The position numbers and the translations under genes were made by a program. Positions 25,491 through 35,259 of a stretch of DNA of 45,436 nt are shown piece by piece; within the stretch, counting starts at the first letter, position 1, and every line of letters begins with the position of its first letter. The stretch comes from Sulfurimonas sp. (GTDB lineage Bacteria > Campylobacterota > Campylobacteria > Campylobacterales > Sulfurimonadaceae). The notes beneath the pieces were generated by a model. The model saw only the letters and a program-made list of their open reading frames with translations, was not told where the DNA came from and made no database searches. The stretch is from positions 1 to 45,436 of the forward strand of contig JADGEZ010000011.1 in assembly GCA_016744115.1 (NCBI GenBank). The letters are read 5' to 3'.

Positions 25491-26360
25491 ATGGAAGTTT
25501 TTAGAAAACTGTTTTTACCAATAACAATACCTATGAAGTTTATTCAAGATCATTTTAAGGCTATGATTTTTATACTTCTTTTAGTGCTTCTTTTTGCACC
25601 AACAAGCGATAAAGATTTTACACCAAATAATCTGCAAACTATTAATTTAACTGGTCCTATTATGGAAGTATCTGAAGTTCTTTCTCAAATAGAAAAAGCA
25701 GCTAAAAATGATTCTATAAAAGGTGTTTTACTTGTAGTAAATTCACCTGGTGGAGCAGTTGCACCATCTATTGAAGTAGCCTATGCTATTAAAAGATTAA
25801 AAAAAAATAAACCTGTTATAGTTTATGCTGCAGGTACTATTGCGAGTGGGAGTTACTATGCAAGCATCTGGGCAAATAAAATAATCGCAAATCCTGGTTC
25901 TATGGTTGGAAGCATTGGTGTTGTAATGCAGGGAGCAAATTTAAGTGAACTTATGGCAAATATTGGCATCAAATCTCAAAGTGTTCAAGCAGGTAAGTAC
26001 AAAAAAGTCGGTACTCCAGATAGACAATGGACAGATTATGAAGTCAATGAACTCAACAAAGTGATACATGGAACTTATGATATGTTTACTAAAGATGTGG
26101 CTGATGCTAGAGGCTTAAATTTTTCCAAAAGAGATCTTTATGCAAATGCTCATATTTTCACAGCACTTCAAGCCAAAGAAGTCGGACTTATAGACGATAT
26201 TGGTCTTATGTATGATGCTAAAGAAGAACTTGCCACACTGAGTGGTGTAAAAGCACCCATTTGGAATAAAGAAGACAAATTTGATAAACTTATGAAAAAA
26301 TTAGTAGCATCAACAGCGGTAACACTCCACACATATTTCCCCCCTCTCATTTTGAAATAA
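25491..26360 (+). CDS. sppA: Signal peptide peptidase SppA (S49)
   Basis: The 289-residue inner-membrane serine protease has one N-terminal membrane helix (about 22-37). The catalytic Ser is S121 in TIASGSYYAS, and the catalytic Lys is probably K171 in AGKYKKVGTP. NSPGGAV (84-90) forms the oxyanion region. It is the short form (one S49 domain), which cleaves leftover signal peptides. The ATG follows the previous stop by 2 nt, with AAGGAAA upstream inside that gene's end. Confidence 0.93.
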   Translation: MEVFRKLFLPITIPMKFIQDHFKAMIFILLLVLLFAPTSDKDFTPNNLQTINLTGPIMEVSEVLSQIEKAAKNDSIKGVLLVVNSPGGAVAPSIEVAYAIKRLKKNKPVIVYAAGTIASGSYYASIWANKIIANPGSMVGSIGVVMQGANLSELMANIGIKSQSVQAGKYKKVGTPDRQWTDYEVNELNKVIHGTYDMFTKDVADARGLNFSKRDLYANAHIFTALQAKEVGLIDDIGLMYDAKEELATLSGVKAPIWNKEDKFDKLMKKLVASTAVTLHTYFPPLILK

Positions 26361-26373
26361 ATAAAGGAATACA

Positions 26374-26715
26374 ATGAAAGACGTAAATAAACTTTTAGAA
26401 AAATATAAGAACTTTAAAGGTTCTCAACTTCGCTCAATTGAACAACTTGAGGATTCTTCAAAGATTGTCACTCTTGTTGTACAAGATGATGATGGAGAGG
26501 ATACTGATACTATCAAGATAGAGTTTAAAAATATCAAGAGCTCAAAAATACTAGTAAATAGTGTACTCTCTTATCTTGATATGATGAGTGGAATCACCCT
26601 CATTAAAGAAAATAATTTATATGGTTTTGCAATAGGAAATGGAACGGCAATGGTACATGTTCACTCTTCCCCTTTATATATAATCTCTAGCGATATTACG
26701 ATAAAAGAAGAATAA
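26374..26715 (+). CDS. Conserved small protein of unknown function
   Basis: I do not recognise a domain. The 113-residue cytoplasmic-type protein has no signal peptide or membrane segment, an acidic DDDGEDTDTIKIEFK stretch (about 38-52), and a C-terminal half rich in beta-type residues. A similar small gene follows sppA in Campylobacter jejuni. AAGGAAT sits before the ATG, and the gene is 13 nt from sppA, so it is probably co-transcribed. Its end is 7 nt from the convergent DUF2231 gene. Confidence 0.7.
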   Translation: MKDVNKLLEKYKNFKGSQLRSIEQLEDSSKIVTLVVQDDDGEDTDTIKIEFKNIKSSKILVNSVLSYLDMMSGITLIKENNLYGFAIGNGTAMVHVHSSPLYIISSDITIKEE

Positions 26716-26722
26716 GTTTTAC

Positions 26723-27202
26723 TTACTCTTCTTCATCCATAAACTCAGACGGATCTTCTAAGCAGTCCATTCCATCAGAGTGATTTTGAACATGAGCCCC
26801 ATGAATATAAGTTAAGTCTCCACCAATTTTTCCTTGATACAAAACCCCTGCTGTAATCATTGCTACTAAGATAATTGAAAAAACTTCAACTTTCATAATT
26901 TTTTTTATGCATCCATAGGTTTTAATGAGCGTAGTAAACACCATTAATATAGATAAATAAAGTCCTAAATCTTTGTGTTGTAAAAGCGTGGCTTGTCCCT
27001 GCGTAGTTAAGAGAATATAAACTTCACCTCCATCTTCTTTTCCTGTAAAAAATGCAAGAACTAAAAATATACTTGCAAAAACCATAAATCTTGTAGAAAT
27101 TTTAGACATAAGCTCACTAGGTCTAAATAAATAAACTAAACCTAAGATAAGTGATAAAACAGGAAGAGAAACTGCAAAGTGTGCAATCGCTGGATGTAAC
27201 AT
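26723..27202 (-). CDS. DUF2231 membrane protein
   Basis: The 159-residue protein has four predicted membrane helices and opens with MLHPAIAHFAVSLPVLSLI, the signature start of DUF2231 (PF09990) proteins, whose conserved His residues (H3, H8) suggest metal or haem binding. A GGDLTYIHGAHVQNH segment with more histidines follows the last helix (about 128-141), and the tail is acidic. Function is unknown. It stands alone, convergent with the small protein before it and divergent from glyA. Confidence 0.8.
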   Translation of the reverse strand: MLHPAIAHFAVSLPVLSLILGLVYLFRPSELMSKISTRFMVFASIFLVLAFFTGKEDGGEVYILLTTQGQATLLQHKDLGLYLSILMVFTTLIKTYGCIKKIMKVEVFSIILVAMITAGVLYQGKIGGDLTYIHGAHVQNHSDGMDCLEDPSEFMDEEE

Positions 27203-27272
27203 AAGAACTCCTTTTATAGTAAAACATAACTTATATCTTACTCTTTTATCAGTTAACCAAAAATTTCATTAA

Positions 27273-27301
27273 GTTTTTTATTAATATTGTTTAAGTATAA
27301 T
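27273..27301 (+). promoter_or_regulatory. Likely promoter of glyA
   Basis: TATAAT at 27296-27301 follows a T-rich block at 27273-27280 by about 16 nt, a pattern usual in Campylobacterota where the -35 is weak. The ATG is at 27334 and AAGGGA lies upstream of it. Confidence 0.5.
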
Positions 27302-27333
27302 CACTACAATATAAACTAAGGGATTTTACAAAA

Positions 27334-28581
27334 ATGAGTTTTTTAAAAGAATACGACAGCGAAATATTTGATTTATGTGAGTTAGAGTTAGAGCGTCAAA
27401 CAGATCATTTAGAGATGATTGCATCTGAGAACTTTACACTTCCAGCGGTGATGGAAGCTATGGGTTCAGTTTTTACAAACAAATATGCGGAGGGTTATCC
27501 TGCAAAGCGTTATTATGGTGGTTGTGAGTATGCTGATAAAGTTGAACAACTAGCGATTGATAGAGCTTGTAAACTTTTTTCATGTAAATTTGCAAATGTT
27601 CAGCCTCACTCAGGAAGTCAGGCTAATGGTGCTGTTTATGCAGGTCTTATCAAGGCTGGCGATAAAATTCTTGGCATGGATTTATCTCATGGTGGTCACT
27701 TAACACATGGTTCAAAACCTTCTTTTTCTGGTAAAAACTATTCCCCTTTTTATTACGGTGTTGAACTTGATGGTCGTATCAATTATCAAAGAGTTATGGA
27801 TATTGCTAAAATAGTTCAACCTAAAATCATTGTTTGTGGAGCATCAGCTTACGCAAGAGAAATTGATTTTAAGAAATTTCGTGAGATTGCCGATGAAGTT
27901 GGTGCTATTTTATTTGCCGACATCGCACATATCGCTGGTTTAGTTGCAGCAGGTGAACACCCTAGCCCATTTCCGTATGCTGATGTTGTAACAACCACTA
28001 CACATAAAACGCTAGCAGGACCTCGTGGTGGAATGATTATGACAAATGATGAAGATATTGCAAAAAAAATGAACTCTGCAATTTTTCCTGCACTTCAAGG
28101 TGGTCCCCTTGTTCATGTTATCGCTGCAAAAGCTGTTGGATTTAAATATAACCTTTCTCCTGAGTGGAAAGACTACGCTAAGCAAGTCAAAGCAAATGCT
28201 AAAATTCTTGGCGAAGTTCTCATTAAGCGTGGTTACGATGTAGTATCAGGTGGAACGGACAACCACTTAATTCTTGTATCATTTGTTGGTAGTGATATAT
28301 CTGGTAAAGAGGCTGATGCGGCTCTTGGTAATGCAGGGATTACAATCAATAAAAACACAGTTCCAGGAGAGACAAGAAGTCCTTTTGTAACCTCAGGTAT
28401 TCGAGTTGGATCACCCGCTTTAACATCTCGTGGAATGAAAGAAAAAGAGTTTAAACTCATAGCAAATAAGATGGCCGATGTTTTGGACGATATAAACAAT
28501 ACAAAACTTCAAGCAGAAATTAAAGAAGAATTAAAAATTTTAGCTCAAAACTTTATAATTTACAATCAATCAACTTACTAA
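27334..28581 (+). CDS. glyA: Serine hydroxymethyltransferase
   Basis: The 415-residue PLP enzyme interconverts serine and glycine and charges tetrahydrofolate with a one-carbon unit. The PLP lysine is K225 in [14 protein letters not shown], and [15 protein letters not shown] (about 51-65) is the other family mark. Length is standard. It is first of a five-gene run with the DUF1882 gene, a SPOR protein, trpE and aroE, an order partly shared with Campylobacter jejuni and Helicobacter pylori. Confidence 0.97.
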   Translation: MSFLKEYDSEIFDLCELELERQTDHLEMIASENFTLPAVMEAMGSVFTNKYAEGYPAKRYYGGCEYADKVEQLAIDRACKLFSCKFANVQPHSGSQANGAVYAGLIKAGDKILGMDLSHGGHLTHGSKPSFSGKNYSPFYYGVELDGRINYQRVMDIAKIVQPKIIVCGASAYAREIDFKKFREIADEVGAILFADIAHIAGLVAAGEHPSPFPYADVVTTTTHKTLAGPRGGMIMTNDEDIAKKMNSAIFPALQGGPLVHVIAAKAVGFKYNLSPEWKDYAKQVKANAKILGEVLIKRGYDVVSGGTDNHLILVSFVGSDISGKEADAALGNAGITINKNTVPGETRSPFVTSGIRVGSPALTSRGMKEKEFKLIANKMADVLDDINNTKLQAEIKEELKILAQNFIIYNQSTY

Positions 28582-28591
28582 GGTATAAAAT

Positions 28592-29134
28592 ATGACAGCA
28601 ATGGATCTTAAACTTATTAAAATGCTTGGTGATCACTACTGGGAAAAAAAATCTACAGTAGTTGATAAACTAACATTTAAAGGTCGTACTTTTTACAATA
28701 AGTTTGAAAAAATAGATGCGCCTTTAAACCAATCCATTATCAATAAACATATCAAAGGTGAAATAACAGTTGCTCATTCCATTGTAAATAAATACAAAAA
28801 AGTTGAAAATATTGTTATTGATTACAACGGAAGAGATCCAGAGAGATTTTACCATAAGGCACAGTTATTGCTTCGTGAAGAGGGTTATATAAATTTTACA
28901 GCCTATAAAACAAAGACGCAGGGCCATCTGCATGTATATATTCATAAAGGTCATACAACACTTAAAGAAGCTATACAACTTGGAAAAATGATCTCTATGA
29001 AACTTTCTGCTAAACAACCTAAACAATGGAGAATGTTTCCAAATGACGATATGCCAAATGAATATAACATATTAACACTTCCTTATGAAGTGTATTCAAA
29101 AGAGAGAGGAGCTTCTTGGTCGAAGCACATGTAA
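28592..29134 (+). CDS. DUF1882-family protein
   Basis: The 180-residue soluble protein, directly after glyA, matches by position and pattern the DUF1882 proteins found in Campylobacterota (MDLKLIKM..DHYW near the start). No membrane segment or signal peptide is seen. The middle includes a basic, aromatic region (HLHVYIHKGHTTLKEAI, about 109-125) and ends with PKQWRMFPND. Function is unknown. AAGGT precedes the ATG at 28592; a second ATG three codons later is possible. The next gene starts 9 nt after its stop. Confidence 0.8.
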   Translation: MTAMDLKLIKMLGDHYWEKKSTVVDKLTFKGRTFYNKFEKIDAPLNQSIINKHIKGEITVAHSIVNKYKKVENIVIDYNGRDPERFYHKAQLLLREEGYINFTAYKTKTQGHLHVYIHKGHTTLKEAIQLGKMISMKLSAKQPKQWRMFPNDDMPNEYNILTLPYEVYSKERGASWSKHM

Positions 29135-29143
29135 AGGAAAATA

Positions 29144-29818
29144 ATGAACGAAACTAATGAATTAAATGACATCATCTTAAACAAGAGTGGTTCAGCAAAT
29201 AACAATAAAAAAATTATCTTAGCCGTTGCAACTCTTGGCGTTATTCTTATCGTAGTTGTGATGCTAATGAACAGTCTTACTTCTAATGGAACTGAGAACC
29301 TGCCACAAACACCAATTCTTCCAAAAACTCAAGATTTTTCTGTAAACTCTGTGCAAAATGAAGCACTCTTTGAAGAAGTGGAAATACTTGAAGAAGAGAC
29401 ACAAAACAACAATAACTTAGATGCAATAGCTTCAAGACTAAAAGAAGAAAGTCAAAAAGACATTATTGAACAAAGCGTTGAAGAAGAAAAAATTATCCAA
29501 GCACAAGTCATTAAAGAAAAGGTGATCAAAGAAAAAGTTGCAATCACTCCGATACAAAAAGTCAAAACACTGCAACAAACAGCTAAACCAAGTTATTATG
29601 TACAAGTTGGTTCTTTTTCTAAATATGCTCCAAATAAAAAGTTTTTAAAAAAGATTACTGACTTAGGCTATTCCTATAAATTTCATAAAATTACTATCAA
29701 ATCTAAAATAATTAATAAAGTTTTAATTGGTCCTTTTAAAAGTTCTGCAAAAGCAAAAAATGCAAGAACTATTATTCGTGCAAAAATAGAGCCTGGTGCT
29801 TTTTTTATAAAAATTTGA
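29144..29818 (+). CDS. SPOR-domain membrane protein
   Basis: The 224-residue protein has one membrane helix (about 24-43), a long charged Glu/Lys-rich linker (about 60-145) and a C-terminal SPOR domain (about 148-224; YYVQVGSFSKYAPNKKFLKKI and VLIGPFKSSAKAKNARTII as landmarks). SPOR domains bind denuded peptidoglycan at the division site, so a cell-division or envelope role is likely. The order glyA-DUF1882-SPOR-aroE is known in Campylobacter; here trpE is placed between SPOR and aroE. AAGGAAA precedes the start. Confidence 0.88.
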   Translation: MNETNELNDIILNKSGSANNNKKIILAVATLGVILIVVVMLMNSLTSNGTENLPQTPILPKTQDFSVNSVQNEALFEEVEILEEETQNNNNLDAIASRLKEESQKDIIEQSVEEEKIIQAQVIKEKVIKEKVAITPIQKVKTLQQTAKPSYYVQVGSFSKYAPNKKFLKKITDLGYSYKFHKITIKSKIINKVLIGPFKSSAKAKNARTIIRAKIEPGAFFIKI

Positions 29819-29829
29819 AGTAGATATTT

Positions 29830-31233
29830 TTGATTTATTCTAAGCAGTTTACACTCGATCAGTTAGCTCCCATCGCAGTGTATGTAAAACTTAAAGCAAT
29901 ATTTTCTAAAGAGATAACTTACCTTTTTGAAAGTGCTGATCAAAGTGATGGGAACTATAGTTTTATTTGCATTGGGGCAAGACAAAGGCTTCAATACATT
30001 GATGGCAAAACTCTTTATACGGATACTGATAATAAGGTTCATATAAAAAAAGAAAATCCTTTTGACTTTTTGAAAGATTACTATAAAAATATTGATACTA
30101 CTGATTATAAAAAATCTTGTAAAGAACTTAAAGTTACTTATGTTGATGGTTTTATAGGCTACATCTCTTATGACATGGTCAAAGTTTTTGAACCAAAATT
30201 GGGTTCAAATATGGATAACTTAGAAGATGATTTAAATACTCCAGATTTAGACCTCATCCTCCCTAAGATGATTCTTGTATATTCTCATAAAAACCATCAA
30301 ATCACTTTAGTAAGTACCTTAGAAGATTACAGTAATAAATTTCAAGATATTCATGATGATTTAAAAGGTTCATATACATATAAACATCGTGTTAAAAACA
30401 TTGGAAAAGACAAGGGAAATTTTACTCACTCAAAAGAAAAATTCTTTGAAATGATAAAAAAATCAAAAGAGATGATACGAAGTGGTGATGTATTTCAGAT
30501 TCTTATGACAAATCGTTTTACTAGAAATATCAAAGTAGATCCTTTTAGTTTTTACAGAATTTTAAGAACTAAAAATCCCTCTCCATATATGTTTTTACTT
30601 GAATATGATGAGTTTAATATAGTAGGCTCTTCTCCTGAGGTAATGGTAAGACTTACAGATGGTGAACTTCTTTTGCGTCCAATAGCAGGGACAAGAAAGC
30701 GTGGAGATACAAAAGAGCATGACAAAGAACTAGAAAAAGAACTTTTAGCCGATCCAAAAGAGTTAGCTGAACACTTGATGCTTATAGACTTAGGTCGTAA
30801 TGATATTGGAAGAGTTGCCAAAACTGGTACTGTAAGAGTTGAAGATATGATGCACATAGAAAGATTTTCTCATGTTATGCACATTGTATCTGATGTTGTT
30901 GGAGAGCTTGATGATGACAAGGATATGTTTGATCTGTTTATGGCAACATTTACAGCAGGGACTATGACAGGTGCGCCAAAGATTCGGGCAATGGAGTTAA
31001 TCGCAGAGTATGAAGGCATCAAGCGTGGTTTTTATAGTGGTAGTATTGCCTACTTTGGTTTTGATGGAAATATGGATAGTGCTATTACTATTAGAACTGC
31101 TATGGTCAAAGAAAACAAGGTTGTTTTACAAGCTGGAGCAGGAATAGTTGCTGATAGTGTAAGTGAGACAGAATATCAAGAAGTTGCAAGTAAACTAGGT
31201 GCTTTAGTCCACTCTTTAGAAGATTTAGACTAA
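29830..31233 (+). CDS. trpE: Anthranilate synthase component I
   Basis: The 467-residue chorismate-binding enzyme starts with TTG (29830), 11 nt after the previous stop; no better ATG is available near the family N-terminus. The chorismate domain has PIAGTRKRG (about 279-287), LIDLGRNDIGRV, HVMHIVSDV, TFTAGTMTGAPKIRAME and GAGIVADS. The N-terminal FESAD stretch resembles the LLES tryptophan feedback site. I prefer TrpE over PabB because of that site and the overall pattern. The amidotransferase subunit (trpG) is not in the window. Its stop shares a base with the aroE start (TAATG). Confidence 0.87.
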   Translation: MIYSKQFTLDQLAPIAVYVKLKAIFSKEITYLFESADQSDGNYSFICIGARQRLQYIDGKTLYTDTDNKVHIKKENPFDFLKDYYKNIDTTDYKKSCKELKVTYVDGFIGYISYDMVKVFEPKLGSNMDNLEDDLNTPDLDLILPKMILVYSHKNHQITLVSTLEDYSNKFQDIHDDLKGSYTYKHRVKNIGKDKGNFTHSKEKFFEMIKKSKEMIRSGDVFQILMTNRFTRNIKVDPFSFYRILRTKNPSPYMFLLEYDEFNIVGSSPEVMVRLTDGELLLRPIAGTRKRGDTKEHDKELEKELLADPKELAEHLMLIDLGRNDIGRVAKTGTVRVEDMMHIERFSHVMHIVSDVVGELDDDKDMFDLFMATFTAGTMTGAPKIRAMELIAEYEGIKRGFYSGSIAYFGFDGNMDSAITIRTAMVKENKVVLQAGAGIVADSVSETEYQEVASKLGALVHSLEDLD

Positions 31234-32030
31234 TGAAAAAAAAACTTTTTGCGATTTTTGGCGACCCTGTTTCACATTCTCGCTCGCCCCTAATGCACAA
31301 CTATGTTTTTAAAAAACTACACTACCCTGCCACTTACATAAGAGTTCACCTCAAAGACGCTTCAAAATTTAAAGAAACATTTTTAAACCTTGGTTTAAGT
31401 GGAGCAAATATCACTATTCCTCATAAAGAAACTGCCTATAATGCTTGTGATGAGATAAGAGGTTTTGCGTCAAAGGTTGGCGTTGTAAATACCATCGTTA
31501 ATGAAAATGGAAAACTCATAGGCTACAACACTGATGCAGATGGATTTATATTTGCTATAAGAGAATTTACTCATCTTAAAAATATACTTATCCTTGGTGC
31601 TGGAGGAACAGCAAAAGCACTCGCTACTAGATTTTTACAAGATAGCATCAAAGTTGATGTCCTAAATAGAAGCGAGAAAAGGCTTGAATACTTTGAGACA
31701 ATAGGCTGTAACTGTTTTACTTGGGATACTTACAAGAGTAAAAAATACGACCTAGTAGTCAATACAACAAGTGCAGGACTCAAAGATGAAGAACTCCCTG
31801 CCCCTTTAAATATTATCGAATCAGTTCTTAACAATACTTCTTTTGTTGCTGATGCTATCTACGGTAAACTCACACCATTTTTAAAACTAGCCAATGAGAA
31901 AAATATTATTTCTAAAGATGGAGCGGATATGCTTCTAGGGCAAGGTGTTTTAGCAAATGAGCTTTTTGTAAACTTCAAACTTAAAAAAGAAGATATTAAT
32001 AAGTATATGAGAGAGAGTTTTACACTCTAA
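31233..32030 (+). CDS. aroE: Shikimate dehydrogenase
   Basis: The 265-residue NADPH enzyme reduces 3-dehydroshikimate. Substrate residues are in VSHSRSPLMHN (13-23) and the catalytic Lys is K65 in NITIPHK. The cofactor loop is LGAGGTAKAL (about 121-130), and GADMLLGQG lies near the C-terminus. It is coupled to trpE by a one-base overlap. Its stop is 2 nt from the end of the opposing mutS gene. Confidence 0.95.
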   Translation: MKKKLFAIFGDPVSHSRSPLMHNYVFKKLHYPATYIRVHLKDASKFKETFLNLGLSGANITIPHKETAYNACDEIRGFASKVGVVNTIVNENGKLIGYNTDADGFIFAIREFTHLKNILILGAGGTAKALATRFLQDSIKVDVLNRSEKRLEYFETIGCNCFTWDTYKSKKYDLVVNTTSAGLKDEELPAPLNIIESVLNNTSFVADAIYGKLTPFLKLANEKNIISKDGADMLLGQGVLANELFVNFKLKKEDINKYMRESFTL

Positions 32031-32032
32031 TT

Positions 32033-35000
32033 TTACCAATCATCTAAAACAAATTTTTCAGGTTCTATCTTTTCTTTTTCCTTTGTAACTTTTGGCTCAT
32101 TTATTTCAGGCTCTTTTGTTTGATTTTTTTTACTCTTACTCATCTGCTCTTCAAACTGTAATTCTAAACCTTTTGAGGTCATCACGAAACCATCTATTTT
32201 TATTTTTCCATCATGAATTTGTTTGTGATGTTCTTTACAAAGAGGTACTAGATTATGTTTATTATCTTGATGGAAATGTCCGATAAATCCTGCTTTATCA
32301 GCTAAAGAACGCTGAGATATATGATGTACATCTTCTGCCATTGCTCCACAAATCACACACTTAGTGACATATAAATCTTTGTTGTATTTTGATTTCTTTT
32401 TCTTCACTAAAAGTTCAAGCTCATCAAAATCGTTTGCAAGTCTTTTTCTAATTTTATTTGCAGTATCTAAAAATTCATTATCCATGTGAAGTGATTTTGC
32501 AAATTCTAAACCATAAATACTGCTTCCACTTCCCTGCTCTAAAATTCTGTTAAACAAAAGTGCATCTTTTTCTTCGTCATATTCTACACTTAGATGCAAA
32601 TCAACTACATTTATTAAACTCTTTATCTCTTTCATGCTTGAGAGTTGATGTAAATGTGTTGCAAAAAGAAATAAACATCTCGTTTTTGCCAACTTCATTA
32701 TAGCACTTGCAACAATGGCTACGCCTGAGAGTGTCTCCGTTCCATGGCTTATCTCATCCCCTAAAACAAGAGAGCGAACACTTGAACGATTAAAAATATT
32801 TTTCATCTCAAGCATCTCTACTGCAAATGTTGAAAGTCCTTTTGCAAGATTATCTTTTGAAACTATTCGTGTAAACAATGAATCGAAAATCGAAAATTTC
32901 ATAACAGAACAAGAAACAAAAAATCCAGCTTGAGCCATGAGAACTGCGACCCCTATACTTTTCATTAGGGATGATTTTCCACTTGAGTTAATTCCATACA
33001 ATAAGACACCATTAATGTCATGTCCATCATGCACGCTTAGCTCTAACATCACAGTTTTAGGGTGAGGCAAGTCCATATACTCACGATTTCCCATCACCAC
33101 ATCATTTGGAACATAGAGACCACCTCTCTCTTGTACTTCTATAAGAGGATGGCGTAATTGCATGATTTGCATAAAATTTTCTTCCTCTTTTACATCCACT
33201 ATCATTGGTCGTGAATGTTTATAAGTTTGAGCCACTTTAGAGGAGCTTAGACCTACATCTAAATCAGCCACATAAGAGATAAGCCTATCAAAAAGTAAGG
33301 CGTAGCGTTTCTCATAAACAGCTTGAAGCGATATATATCTATTCTTTACAAGTGAAACAATTTTTCGGCGATTTTTCATAATTTTTTCAGATAAATCATC
33401 TGTAAAAGCTGAAGTGATTTTCACATTATTTGTAAGTTTTTTTACATTAAATTTAGAAAAGTCTTGGGACTTAAAAAAAGCATTCTCTATTTGAGAAAAT
33501 CTATTTTTTGAAAGAGATATATAATAACCATCTTTTTCTAAAAGTCCAAGACTTACAAGACGATTGACACTTCCAGCTTTTGCATCTACTAAAAGAGATT
33601 CAATTTTAGCCATAATATCTTTAAATGCAATGAGCATAATAGAATTATCTTTTACTAAGGTGTCTATCGTTTCATCTACTCCATCCATTAAGAAATTTTC
33701 ATCTACTGTATTGTTTGTAAAACGGCGTGATACATCAAGGTCTATACTTTTGTTAATATCTCTTAAAAATTCATCTAATTCATACTCATGAAAAGGAGTT
33801 TTTTGAATCTTGTGTTTTTTAACATACACTACAAGTTCTTTGACACTCAACATCGACTCATAAAGATGGTTCATTTCAAAAGGGTGTAGTCTTCCTAGAG
33901 AAAGTCTCCGAGATAATCTTTGAACATCATATATACCTCGCATGGTCTCATCTAAAAATCTTATATGCGAAGAAACTCTCTGGATTAAATCATATCGTCT
34001 CTCAAGTTCACCTTTATCCATGATGGGGTTAAGCAACCTCTCTTTAAGAAGTCTTCTCCCTATTGCTGTTGCACTTTTATCGAGCATTTTTAAAAGTGTA
34101 AACTCTTTTTTATCTTTAGAAATAATACTCACCTGCTCAAGAGCATTATTTCCAAGATACATAAAACGGCGATTATCTATAAGTTTTGGAGCATGGAGTT
34201 TTTGTACTATATGAAAGTCATGCTCAATAACAAAATCAATTAAAATAGCCAGACACTCTGTAATCATAGGAGATCTTTCTAAATCTAAATGTTCTATGGG
34301 AGAAAGGAGGGATTGAATTTGATACACTTGAGCAAACAATTTATTTTGAAACTCAATGCGAGGGCGTTGGTTATTCACGCTATAGTGATAATGCTCCGCA
34401 ATTTCCAAATACTCCATAACATGACGCTGATTTTTGATACCATCTAAAAATGTAAGAACTATCTCAGAAGTTCTATATACATTTAAGAGATTAAACACTT
34501 CATCTAGGGCGTAAGAGGGGTCTTCACTTGTTCCATGAGTTTCATAAAGAAAGGTTTTTCCTGTTGTTACATCTATAGCGCAGTAGCCAATATTATATAT
34601 GCCCTTATGCTGATCAAGGAGTAGTGACACTATATAGTTATCATCATTATCAACAACATGCTCAAAGTTTGTTCCAGGGGAGACAATTTGTGATACAAAG
34701 CGACTAATATTAGGGGGAGTTCCTTTTTGTTTTACAACAATAATTGTGTATTTTTGCTCTGAAATAAGTCTATTTAAGTATCTCTCAAAACTCACAGCTG
34801 GAACTCCAGCTAAAAGTGGATTTTTATCCGAATTTTCTACAATACTTTTGTTCTTTTTTGTAAGTTGAATATTGAGAAGTTCCGCTATCTCTTTAGCCTT
34901 ACCAATTTGTTCTTCATCATTGTTTACTTCATAAACCTCATAAAAAGTTCCAATCTCCATAAACACAACACTATCTGAACCATATTTATCTTCAAAATAT

Positions 35001-35077
35001 TTTTGTAAATCAAAGTAAATTTGTGTTAAAAGCTTCTTTTTATTGTTTAAAATACTATTTATTTCTCTTGCTTTCAT
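32033..35077 (-). CDS. mutS: MutS7-type mismatch repair protein with C-terminal HNH nuclease
   Basis: The 1014-residue protein has a mismatch-recognition domain I with the F-x-E type motif ([11 protein letters not shown], about 40-50), connector, lever and clamp domains, and an ATPase with Walker [10 protein letters not shown] (about 693-701) and Walker [15 protein letters not shown] zinc-type HNH domain follows (907-962: C907, C910, H918/H919, C947, H950), then a Lys/Glu-rich tail. This architecture defines MutS7, known from Campylobacterota, octocoral mitochondria and giant viruses. The fused nuclease could replace MutL/MutH in strand cutting. The gene is divergent from tolC and has AGGAA before its ATG. 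Confidence 0.93.
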   Translation of the reverse strand: MKAREINSILNNKKKLLTQIYFDLQKYFEDKYGSDSVVFMEIGTFYEVYEVNNDEEQIGKAKEIAELLNIQLTKKNKSIVENSDKNPLLAGVPAVSFERYLNRLISEQKYTIIVVKQKGTPPNISRFVSQIVSPGTNFEHVVDNDDNYIVSLLLDQHKGIYNIGYCAIDVTTGKTFLYETHGTSEDPSYALDEVFNLLNVYRTSEIVLTFLDGIKNQRHVMEYLEIAEHYHYSVNNQRPRIEFQNKLFAQVYQIQSLLSPIEHLDLERSPMITECLAILIDFVIEHDFHIVQKLHAPKLIDNRRFMYLGNNALEQVSIISKDKKEFTLLKMLDKSATAIGRRLLKERLLNPIMDKGELERRYDLIQRVSSHIRFLDETMRGIYDVQRLSRRLSLGRLHPFEMNHLYESMLSVKELVVYVKKHKIQKTPFHEYELDEFLRDINKSIDLDVSRRFTNNTVDENFLMDGVDETIDTLVKDNSIMLIAFKDIMAKIESLLVDAKAGSVNRLVSLGLLEKDGYYISLSKNRFSQIENAFFKSQDFSKFNVKKLTNNVKITSAFTDDLSEKIMKNRRKIVSLVKNRYISLQAVYEKRYALLFDRLISYVADLDVGLSSSKVAQTYKHSRPMIVDVKEEENFMQIMQLRHPLIEVQERGGLYVPNDVVMGNREYMDLPHPKTVMLELSVHDGHDINGVLLYGINSSGKSSLMKSIGVAVLMAQAGFFVSCSVMKFSIFDSLFTRIVSKDNLAKGLSTFAVEMLEMKNIFNRSSVRSLVLGDEISHGTETLSGVAIVASAIMKLAKTRCLFLFATHLHQLSSMKEIKSLINVVDLHLSVEYDEEKDALLFNRILEQGSGSSIYGLEFAKSLHMDNEFLDTANKIRKRLANDFDELELLVKKKKSKYNKDLYVTKCVICGAMAEDVHHISQRSLADKAGFIGHFHQDNKHNLVPLCKEHHKQIHDGKIKIDGFVMTSKGLELQFEEQMSKSKKNQTKEPEINEPKVTKEKEKIEPEKFVLDDW
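32192..32359 (-). other. HNH endonuclease domain of MutS7
   Basis: Residues 907-962 hold [26 protein letters not shown]. Two CxxC-type cysteines, a later Cys and His make the zinc site; H918 or H919 is the likely catalytic His. All are intact, so nuclease activity is expected. Confidence 0.85.
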
Positions 35078-35104
35078 TGATAAGTATTCCTAGTATTTTA
35101 TTAG

Positions 35105-35174
35105 ATTTATTGTATCATAATGCTTCTAATGAGAATATTTATACAATAAATGAGATTTTAAGCACTTTATTGTA
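35105..35174. promoter_or_regulatory. Inverted-repeat operator candidate between mutS and tolC
   Basis: ATTTATTGTAT (35105-35115) and ATACAATAAAT (35141-35151) are a perfect 11-bp inverted repeat with a 25-nt spacer. A third TTTATTGTA occurs at 35166-35174, overlapping the putative -35 region of tolC. The 182-nt gap serves both divergent genes, so a regulator binding here could act on either side. Confidence 0.45.
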
Positions 35175-35196
35175 AAAATATTTTATACGCTATAAT
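35167..35196 (+). promoter_or_regulatory. Likely promoter of the type I secretion operon
   Basis: TATAAT at 35191-35196 (context CGCTATAATAATC) lies 18 nt after TTATTG (35167-35172). The leader to the ATG at 35260 would be about 55 nt, with AGAGGAAAAA as ribosome-binding site. Confidence 0.5.
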
Positions 35197-35259
35197 AATC
35201 AAAAAATAAGGCTTAATGATTTAAATGTCATATTATCATGCCACAATTCAGAGGAAAAA

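Noticed and set aside
29830-31233. PabB instead of TrpE
   Set aside because: The N-terminal FESAD feedback-like site and overall pattern favour TrpE, though trpG is not seen here; some doubt stays.
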